Positions 5,988 through 11,717 of a DNA stretch of 11,717 bases are shown piece after piece. The stretch covers positions 1-11,717 of the forward strand of contig CALICC010000353.1 of NCBI GenBank assembly GCA_938049325.1, in the 5' to 3' direction. The notes below the pieces were generated by a model. That model was not told the DNA's origin. It did no database searches and saw only the letters and a list, made by a program, of their open reading frames with translations. The number at the start of each line of letters is the position of its first letter. The first letter of the stretch is position 1. The translations under genes were made by a program, and so were the position numbers. The DNA comes from an uncultured Ilumatobacter sp. (lineage in GTDB: Bacteria > Actinomycetota > Acidimicrobiia > Acidimicrobiales > Ilumatobacteraceae).

Positions 5988-8900
5988 ATGCACCTTTCGA
6001 TGGGTGTGTTCGGTGGAGTGTGGGCCAACTCCGACTCCGGACCACAGCGACCTGGATCGGCGACGCAGTCCAAGGTGCTCTCGCGCCTGGCGCTGACGCC
6101 GAGACAGCCCGTGAGCTTCGAAGCAATCGCGGAGGCCATCTGGCCGAACCAGCCCTTTGCCGACGTACGACATCTCCTGCAAGTGCACGTCTCGGGCTTA
6201 CGCAAATGGCTGCGCGTGACCTGCGGGGCGGAACTCGCCGACCAGATCGAGACGCGCCGAAACGCGTATCGACTCAACGCACCGGCCGGCCACATCGATT
6301 GGGAAGCGTTCGGTGAACGAATCACCGACGGACAGCTGGCAATGATCGACAAGCAGTTTGGTCGAGCGATCGAGATGTTCCGCTCGGCGCTCGAGCTGTG
6401 GGACGAGCCGTTCGTCGAGTTCGATGGTCACGATGCCGCGAACGCTCAGGTCAGTCTGTTGCGATCGCAGCGCGAGCTGGCCGAAGACGAACTGAGCGAG
6501 GCCCAACTGCTCGCCGGGTCGACTGCCGAAACGGTTGCGACGCTGGAGGCTCGCGCGCTCCAACACCCCTACCGCGAACACACACACCGCCAGCTGATGC
6601 GAGCGCTGTACGCGATCGGGCGCCACGACGACGCCATCGCCGTCTTCGAGCGAATCGACGGCGCGCTTCGAGATGACCTTGGCATCGACCCGGGCCCCGA
6701 ACTCCAGGCGGTGCACACTGCAGTGCAGACCGGGACGCTGGTGGTGGCCCCGTCGCACACTTCACGCGCACCGGCGGACCCGGACGCCTCCGACACGTTC
6801 CCCGAACTCGTGGGACGAGATGAAGAACTCGCCACCATCCGCCGCGCTCTTGCGACGCCCGGCACGGTGTTGGTGTGGGGCGAAGCTGGATCTGGCAAGA
6901 GTCGCCTCCTGCATGACGTGATGGCCGCGACCATCCGTGACGCACCCGAACGTCGATGGATCGAGTGTTGTGCTCTCCACGACCGGTCAGCATCTCCACT
7001 GTGGTTCATCCGGCACGCCCTCGGGGTGGAAGCGGACGACGACGCGACCGACGTCTACGACCTGAACGCGGAGATGATCCGCGAGCTGGGCAGCTCGCCA
7101 GGCACCGTCTTGACGATCGACGACTTCCAATGGGCCGACGAGGCAACGATCGACTTCGTCAGCCAACTCGCTCGATCGCCACGCCTCGATTCCACGATCG
7201 TTCTCGCGCTGCGGTCTGCCGAAATCGACGCCACAGGCAGCGCCGGCCGCGCAGCGACCACGATGGGCCTGCTTCCGGGCTCGACATCGGTCGTCCTCGA
7301 GCCGCTCGGACTCGACGCGATCTCGCAGCTGGCGGAGCGCGCCCAGTCATCGGTTCCTGCCTCTGTGCTCCTCGAACGTTCCGGCGGCAACGCGCTCTAC
7401 GTCACGGAACTGCTGCGGTCGAGGGAATTGCTCGGCGCGAGCGGCGACGTTCCATACGGCGTCTCGGCCGTCTTGGACGAACGGCTGACCGCAGTCGCAC
7501 CGTCTGCTGCACGTGTGTTGAGCGTTGCTGCCGTCATCGGGCAGCGGTTCGAGATCGATCTCCTGATCCGCGTCGCCGGCGAGTCTGTGGAGCGGGTCGT
7601 CGAGGCGGTGGCTGCGGGACGCTCGCTCGGCATCGTCACGAATGACGAGCATGAACAGGCAACGTTCACGCACGCACTCATCGTCGATGCGCTCGCTGCC
7701 CGCCTGACCCAAGTGGAGCGATGCCGGCTCCACGACGCGATCGCTGCGGTTCTCGAACGCCGAGCCGACGGTTCGTCAGGCGGACCGGAGCGAGCAACAC
7801 ACCACGCTCTTGCTGCCTTTCCTCTGGGCGATCCTCATCGGGCGGTGCGACTCTCTCGTCAAAGCGGTCACGCATCGGCTGCCCGGCTTTCCTTCGCAGA
7901 TGCACGGGGGCGCTACGCGGCAGCGATCGACGCTGCAGGCCTCCTCGATGACGACGACCGGGCCGCGATCATGCCCGCGTTGCTGAGAGAACTCGGTACG
8001 AGCACGGTCGGAGCCGGCATGACCGAGGAGGGCCAGGAACTCCTCCGACGGGCGATCCGAATGGCATCGGAGGCCGGCGACGACGAACTCGTCATCAGTG
8101 CGACGGCGGGCTTGGTCGAAGGTCCATCTCCGCTGTCGGTCGCCGACGACGAAACCATCGATCTCGTCACGCAGGCGGTCGAGCGCACAGATGGTGCCGT
8201 GACCGTCGAGCGGTCACTGATGCTCGCCTGGCTCGCGGGTGTGAGGTATTTCAGCCACGACCTGGCCCACTGCAGGTCGCTCGCTGACGAGGCACTCGCC
8301 ATTGCCGACACACTCGATGACGCGCACGCGCGGGCGTACGCGCGCTTCGGCAAGTGGCTCGCCACACTCGGTCCGGAGGACGCTACCGAACGACGCACGC
8401 TTGCCGAGGAGGTGCGCGCCCATGCCGCGGTATCTGGATCCCTCGTTCATACGAATTTCGGGCACACGATGGGGGCGAGCACAGCCTTCGAGTTGGGCCT
8501 TCTCGCCGAAGCGCGCCAGCTCGTCGGTGCCGCCACCGACCGGATCGCAGACGTGCAGGCACCGCGCCTGAGCTGGGCCGTCGACGGGTACAACGTGCTG
8601 CTGGCGATCGCCGAGGGCAACCTCGAAGAGGCTGAGCTCGTTGCGCAACGGACCGTCGAACACGTTGGCGACTCCGGCAATGCCGTCAACGTCACGAACG
8701 CGATGCGCGCGTTCGGGGCCCAGCTCGTCAACATCCGGCTCCTCCAGCAACGGGGTGCCGAAGCAGCAGGTCTGCTCGATGATCTGGTCGCGGCTGAGCC
8801 CGACCAAGTCGCGAATCGGGCGGCGTGGATCACTGGCCTCGTCCAGGCCAAAGACGACCGCTCGTCAGAACTCGTGCACAACATGATCGACCGAGCGATC

Positions 8901-9236
8901 GACGCGCGGACCGACGTCCTCACCACTCCGGCACTCGGACTCACCGCGGAGGCCTTGTGGTTGCTGACTCAACGCGGGGAGGCGGTCGACGAGTCGGCAG
9001 CGCAGCGCCTGGTGGAGCGGATCAGACCGTTCGAGCACATGCACGTCCACATCAACGTGTTCGGGACCGGCGGGTTCTACTGGGGAAGCCTGTTGCACGG
9101 CCTCGCCCAAGCTCAGACGGCGGCCGGCGATCGCTCCACCGCCGCGGTCACGTTTCGACGCGCGATCGACGAGCACCAAGCCGTAGGCGCACGCGAGTTC
9201 GAGCAACGATCACGATCGGCGCTCATTGCGCTGTGA
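5988..9236 (+). CDS. AfsR/SARP-type transcriptional regulator: winged helix, BTAD, ATPase and TPR-like domains
   Basis: Large cytoplasmic regulator of 1082 residues. Residues about 25-98 are an OmpR-type winged helix (PVSFEAIAEAIWP, then HLLQVHVSGLRKWL and ETRRNAYRL). HIDWEAF near 102 to LGIDPGPEL near 233 is the bacterial transcriptional activator domain, typical of SARPs. A short linker leads to a STAND/AAA-type ATPase starting FPELVGRDEEL, with Walker A GEAGSGKS at 298-305 and Walker B LTIDDFQWAD with D378/D379. The remaining roughly 400 residues are alpha-helical and TPR-like. A C-terminal LuxR helix-turn-helix is absent, so DNA binding must come from the N-terminus. In this family nucleotide or ligand binding to the ATPase/TPR part controls activation. 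ATG 5988 is chosen over a longer open frame because of the -10 six bases upstream; ATG 6000 is possible. It is divergent from the methyltransferase unit, its most likely target. Confidence 0.93.
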   Translation: MHLSMGVFGGVWANSDSGPQRPGSATQSKVLSRLALTPRQPVSFEAIAEAIWPNQPFADVRHLLQVHVSGLRKWLRVTCGAELADQIETRRNAYRLNAPAGHIDWEAFGERITDGQLAMIDKQFGRAIEMFRSALELWDEPFVEFDGHDAANAQVSLLRSQRELAEDELSEAQLLAGSTAETVATLEARALQHPYREHTHRQLMRALYAIGRHDDAIAVFERIDGALRDDLGIDPGPELQAVHTAVQTGTLVVAPSHTSRAPADPDASDTFPELVGRDEELATIRRALATPGTVLVWGEAGSGKSRLLHDVMAATIRDAPERRWIECCALHDRSASPLWFIRHALGVEADDDATDVYDLNAEMIRELGSSPGTVLTIDDFQWADEATIDFVSQLARSPRLDSTIVLALRSAEIDATGSAGRAATTMGLLPGSTSVVLEPLGLDAISQLAERAQSSVPASVLLERSGGNALYVTELLRSRELLGASGDVPYGVSAVLDERLTAVAPSAARVLSVAAVIGQRFEIDLLIRVAGESVERVVEAVAAGRSLGIVTNDEHEQATFTHALIVDALAARLTQVERCRLHDAIAAVLERRADGSSGGPERATHHALAAFPLGDPHRAVRLSRQSGHASAARLSFADARGRYAAAIDAAGLLDDDDRAAIMPALLRELGTSTVGAGMTEEGQELLRRAIRMASEAGDDELVISATAGLVEGPSPLSVADDETIDLVTQAVERTDGAVTVERSLMLAWLAGVRYFSHDLAHCRSLADEALAIADTLDDAHARAYARFGKWLATLGPEDATERRTLAEEVRAHAAVSGSLVHTNFGHTMGASTAFELGLLAEARQLVGAATDRIADVQAPRLSWAVDGYNVLLAIAEGNLEEAELVAQRTVEHVGDSGNAVNVTNAMRAFGAQLVNIRLLQQRGAEAAGLLDDLVAAEPDQVANRAAWITGLVQAKDDRSSELVHNMIDRAIDARTDVLTTPALGLTAEALWLLTQRGEAVDESAAQRLVERIRPFEHMHVHINVFGTGGFYWGSLLHGLAQAQTAAGDRSTAAVTFRRAIDEHQAVGAREFEQRSRSALIAL

Positions 9237-9274
9237 GATCCGATCTGGTGGTGATCTCAGCGGGTGCGCTGAGA
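9229..9274. terminator. Overlapping hairpins at the regulator/phosphatase convergent junction, possible bidirectional terminator
   Basis: A perfect 8-base stem TCTCAGCG/CGCTGAGA with loop GGTG spans 9255-9274. An alternative stem pairs CGCTG-AGATC (9229-9240, TG bulged) with GATCTCAGCG (9253-9262). Both use 9255-9262, so only one can form at a time. The region covers both stop codons of the convergent genes. There is no T-tract, so intrinsic termination is uncertain. Confidence 0.4.
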
Positions 9275-9934
9275 CGAGTCGAGGTGCTCGACGTCGCTGA
9301 GCTTCGTCAGGCTGAAGGTGTGACCGTCACCCAATTCGAGTGACTCGAGACGACTGATCGAGGTGTGGCCGAGCACGAATCGATCCCATTCCCAGGGGGT
9401 GGGCACCAAGCCGAGTAGATGAGCGATCGACGTCGAGTTCGTACCTGCGTGTGCAACCAGAGCGATCCGTCGATCGGGCTCGGCGATTTGCCACACCGGC
9501 AGTTCCAACGAGGAACGAACGACGCCGCGCTCCGTGAAGAATTCGGTGGCACCGGCGTGGATTCGTGCCGTGAACTCGCGGACGGACTCGCCGTCGGTGA
9601 GACCTTCCCACCGACCCTCCGCAGGCCTGCCCGCCATTTCGGCGTACGCCGCCTCGGCCTTTTCACGTGGCGTCCCGTGCCACGCCGGATCGCGAATCTC
9701 TTCGAGCCAGGGAGCAATCGTCTCCTGTCGCCCCAGCGCTTCGAAGAGCGGGGCTGCGGTCTGTCGAGCGCGTACGAGTGGCGAGGCAAACACCTCGTCG
9801 AACTCCTCGTCGGCCAAGGCCGTCGCCATGGCGCGTGCCTGCTCGTGCCCGAGCTCGGTGAGCGGCGGGTTCTCGACGTTCAGGCCGTCTCGGCTCCACT
9901 CCGGCTGACCATGACGTATGAACACGATTTCCAT
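9257..9934 (-). CDS. Histidine phosphatase family protein (phosphoglycerate mutase-like)
   Basis: Predicted cytoplasmic phosphatase or phosphomutase of 225 residues. The catalytic signature is complete: R7-H8-G9 (FIRHGQ), with H8 as the phosphorylated nucleophile; SPLVRARQTA at 51-60 with R55; an acidic pair E78/E79 in WLEEIRD; and the second histidine H162 in VAHAGT. A short extra tail (HLDSSQRTR) follows the core. The substrate is not readable: alpha-ribazole phosphatase, broad phosphatases and cofactor-dependent mutases share these motifs, though a glycolytic mutase is unlikely because the protein lacks the canonical longer insert. The ATG at 9934 has TAGTGT 6 bases upstream. It converges on the regulator gene with 20 bases between stops, and its promoter overlaps that of the divergent DUF2510 gene. 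Confidence 0.92.
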   Translation of the reverse strand: MEIVFIRHGQPEWSRDGLNVENPPLTELGHEQARAMATALADEEFDEVFASPLVRARQTAAPLFEALGRQETIAPWLEEIRDPAWHGTPREKAEAAYAEMAGRPAEGRWEGLTDGESVREFTARIHAGATEFFTERGVVRSSLELPVWQIAEPDRRIALVAHAGTNSTSIAHLLGLVPTPWEWDRFVLGHTSISRLESLELGDGHTFSLTKLSDVEHLDSSQRTR

Positions 9935-9940
9935 GACGCA

Positions 9941-9946
9941 ACACTA
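9941..9946 (-). promoter_or_regulatory. Putative -10 hexamer TAGTGT of the histidine phosphatase gene
   Basis: TAGTGT on the minus strand lies 6 bases before the phosphatase ATG. It shares two bases (9945-9946) with the divergent -10 at 9945-9950, so RNA polymerase could occupy only one of the two promoters at a time. Confidence 0.45.
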
Positions 9947-9950
9947 GGTT
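9945..9950 (+). promoter_or_regulatory. Putative -10 hexamer TAGGTT of the DUF2510 gene
   Basis: TAGGTT is followed by 7 bases and the GTG at 9958. This favours GTG 9958 over the in-frame TTG at 9949, which lies inside the hexamer itself. Confidence 0.45.
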
Positions 9951-9957
9951 GACCGCG

Positions 9958-10647
9958 GTGGAGACCGACCAACCTCAACGCAATGTCGCTGGTTGGTACC
10001 CCGATCCCGTCGGCGATTTTGAGCTTCGCTACCACAACGGAACGCGATGGACCGGCGACGTGTCGACCGACGGCGAGCGCTTCGTCGCTCCGCTCGCTCC
10101 CCCGCCAGCACCTTCCCGGCGTGGACGGGGAACGCTCGCCCTCACCGCGGCCGTGGTTGCGTTCGCAATCGCCTGGATCCCGTTCGTGTGCGTCGTGGGC
10201 GCCGTGTTCGCCGTGGTTGCGATCAGCCTCGCCTTGCGCGACCGTCGCGACGCGGCCTCTCGGGCGGTGGCGACGGCTGCCCTCATCGTTGGTTCGTTGG
10301 CGCTCCTCATGGCGGCGGTGGGCGTGTGGCTCAGCGTCGTCGTACTCCGTGCCGTCGACGAATACCAGAATCCCGGCGACTACGACGTCCAGATCGACGC
10401 CTGCGAAGAGTTCGACGGTGGCTCGCGAGCAAACGGCTCCATCACCAACCTCAGCAAGGACGAACGCAGTTACGTCGTCACCGTCGAGTTCAACGACGAC
10501 CGAACCGCCGACACGAACGTCGACGACGTCGAGCCCGGCCAAACCGTCACCTTTACGGTCGCTGAGGATCTTCGATTCGCTGACCTCGAGTGCCGCGTCT
10601 CATCGGTGACCGGCCCCGCACCTTTCGGTTTCGACCTCGACAACTGA
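9958..10647 (+). CDS. DUF2510 membrane protein with extracytoplasmic FxLYD-like domain
   Basis: Predicted cell-membrane protein of 229 residues. The N-terminal DUF2510 motif GWYPDPVGDFELRYHNGTRWT (about 12-32) should face the cytoplasm. A proline-rich linker (PLAPPPAPSRRGRG) leads to a DUF4190-like membrane part: a hydrophobic hairpin at about 59-95, a basic turn (RDRRDAASR), and a last helix at about 104-131. The C-terminal 95 residues should then be outside; GSITNLSKDERSYVVTVEF and VEPGQTVTFTV resemble the FxLYD domain. C149 and C212 could form a disulfide there. The role is unknown; such proteins are common and poorly described in Actinobacteria. The GTG at 9958 is chosen from its -10 spacing. 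The stop is only 5 bases from that of the convergent ABC gene. Confidence 0.82.
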   Translation: METDQPQRNVAGWYPDPVGDFELRYHNGTRWTGDVSTDGERFVAPLAPPPAPSRRGRGTLALTAAVVAFAIAWIPFVCVVGAVFAVVAISLALRDRRDAASRAVATAALIVGSLALLMAAVGVWLSVVVLRAVDEYQNPGDYDVQIDACEEFDGGSRANGSITNLSKDERSYVVTVEFNDDRTADTNVDDVEPGQTVTFTVAEDLRFADLECRVSSVTGPAPFGFDLDN

Positions 10648-10652
10648 GTAGG

Positions 10653-11717
10653 TCAGACCGTGGTTGCCGAGATCCACGCGTCGTGGAGACCGCGGTACAC
10701 ACCCTGTGCAGCGATCAGCTCCGTGTGGCTGCCGTCTTCGACCAGCCGGCCTTCATCGAGTACGAGCACACGGTCGGATCGTGCTGCGGTGGACAGACGA
10801 TGAGCGATTGCAATGGTGGTTCGGCCTGCCGCCAGCCGCTCGAGCGCCCGAGCGATCCTGACCTCGGTCAGTGCGTCGACCGATGAGGTCGCCTCGTCGA
10901 GGATGAGAACATCGGGGTCGGCCAGACCAGCACGAAGCAGGGCAACGAGTTGGCGTTCGCCTGCCGACAGCTGCTCACCGCGTTCGCCCACGCGGGTGTC
11001 GAGACCGTCTTCGAGTGACTCGGTCCAGTCGGCGACACCGAGACTGTCGATCACGGCCTGAATCTCGTCTGGCGTTGCGCCGGGGCGAGCGAAGCCGATG
11101 TTCGCTGCCACGGTGTCGTCGAACAGAAACGGTTCCTGCGATACCACGACGAGCCGCCGGCGCAGCTCGACCGGATCGACCTGCGTCAGGTCGACACCAC
11201 CGAGTCGGATCGAGCCGCTGGTCGGATCGGTGAACCGCGCGATCAGACGTCCGAGCGTCGTCTTTCCGGAGCCGGTTTCCCCCACCATCGCGACCTGCTG
11301 GCCCGCTGGAATGCCGAGGTCGATGTGCTGCAGAACATCGACCTCAGAGCGCGGATAGCGATAGACGACGTCGTCGACGTCGATCGTTAGCTTGCCCGGC
11401 GGCAACGGGGTGGGCCGCTGTGGCGCTGGCGGCCCAACCGGCATGTCGAGCACGGTCAAGATCCGCCGCAACCCGGCCACCGCCGTCTGCGTCTGATCGA
11501 TGATCTCCGTGAACTCCGCGATCGGCTCGAGGAATCGGTACGTGAGGAACACGAAACCGACGAGCGCTCCCGCGGTCAGTCCGCCCACAGGACCGCGCTC
11601 GACGCCGACCACGACGACCGCGGAGACGGTGAAGACCGAGAACACCTCACCCGATGGGAACAAGAACGCGCCGAACCACGCAGCCTTGACCTGTTCGCGC
11701 GCCTTGTTCTCGGTCGC
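10653..11717 (-). CDS. ABC transporter ATP-binding/permease half-transporter, exporter type (N-terminus beyond window)
   Basis: C-terminal 354 residues of a fused membrane/ATPase exporter subunit; the frame is open to the last base, so the first helices and start codon are missing. Residues 1-90 are the end of the transmembrane domain (ENKAREQVKAAWFGAF, then hydrophobic stretches and FLTYRFLEPIAEFTEI). The nucleotide-binding domain has Walker A GETGSGKT at 146-153, Q-loop Q194 (SQEPFLF), signature LSAGE at 250-254 (an LSGGQ variant), Walker B LILDE at 271-275, D-loop SSVD and switch H306 (AIAHRLST). All catalytic residues are present, so this half should hydrolyse ATP. It resembles heterodimeric mycobacterial exporters of the Rv1272c/Rv1273c type; a partner would lie to the right, outside the window. 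The substrate cannot be inferred. Confidence 0.94.
   Translation of the reverse strand, partial: ATENKAREQVKAAWFGAFLFPSGEVFSVFTVSAVVVVGVERGPVGGLTAGALVGFVFLTYRFLEPIAEFTEIIDQTQTAVAGLRRILTVLDMPVGPPAPQRPTPLPPGKLTIDVDDVVYRYPRSEVDVLQHIDLGIPAGQQVAMVGETGSGKTTLGRLIARFTDPTSGSIRLGGVDLTQVDPVELRRRLVVVSQEPFLFDDTVAANIGFARPGATPDEIQAVIDSLGVADWTESLEDGLDTRVGERGEQLSAGERQLVALLRAGLADPDVLILDEATSSVDALTEVRIARALERLAAGRTTIAIAHRLSTAARSDRVLVLDEGRLVEDGSHTELIAAQGVYRGLHDAWISATTV

Noticed and set aside
5883..6188. N-terminal extension of the methyltransferase frame by 102 residues
   Set aside because: It overlaps the regulator winged-helix domain on the other strand and has arginine/glycine-rich composition typical of shadow frames.
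4298..9236. A complete biosynthetic gene cluster
   Set aside because: No core synthase, carrier protein or dedicated exporter lies next to the tailoring-type enzymes, so only a partial module can be claimed.
8900..9236. C-terminal LuxR-type helix-turn-helix on the large regulator
   Set aside because: The tail reads as TPR-like helices ending EQRSRSALIAL; the LuxR recognition pattern is absent.
9949..9957. TTG 9949 as start of the DUF2510 protein
   Set aside because: It lies within the likely -10 hexamer and adds only three residues; GTG 9958 fits the spacing seen at the other genes.

Overview
The window is high-GC, densely coded DNA that looks like an actinobacterial chromosome. The gene content fits a member of the Acidimicrobiia (Ilumatobacter-like), a placement made from general resemblance and not from any search. 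Supporting signs are an actinobacterial-type haem A synthase, a DUF2510 membrane protein, a large AfsR/SARP-type BTAD regulator with an ATPase domain, an Rv2258c-like methyltransferase, and apparently leaderless genes whose start codon lies 6-8 bases after a TAnnnT -10 hexamer. No RNA gene, CRISPR array, insertion sequence, phage gene or attachment site was seen, and no gene-free stretch reaches 300 bases; the longest is the 105-base divergent promoter region at 5883-5987.

Layout from left to right: a branched-chain amino acid ABC permease (minus strand, running off the left edge) carries an unusual exported N-terminal domain. Upstream of it, on the same strand, is ctaA (haem A synthase). A gene for a CrtC/AttH-like (DUF7064/7065-like) protein is divergent from ctaA across 31 bases. 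It converges on a minus-strand three-gene unit: methyltransferase, then a split-barrel flavin/F420-type protein, then a short-chain dehydrogenase. A 1082-residue BTAD-ATPase-TPR regulator is divergent from that unit. It converges on a histidine phosphatase gene, which is divergent from a DUF2510 membrane protein, which in turn converges on an ABC exporter half-transporter that runs off the right edge.

The most interesting part is about 2328-9236. A SARP/AfsR-like regulator faces a small set of tailoring-type enzymes (methyltransferase, split-barrel oxidoreductase-like protein, SDR) and a CrtC/AttH-like protein. The promoters of the regulator, the methyltransferase and the CrtC/AttH-like gene share the string CTACG(G/T)TCG at the same place relative to the start codon. 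The regulator/methyltransferase intergenic region also holds TCGAG-type direct repeats, resembling SARP boxes, and a separate perfect dyad. I read this as a possible small regulated pathway acting on an unknown hydrophobic or isoprenoid-like metabolite; this is inference. The remaining genes look like ordinary housekeeping or transport functions.
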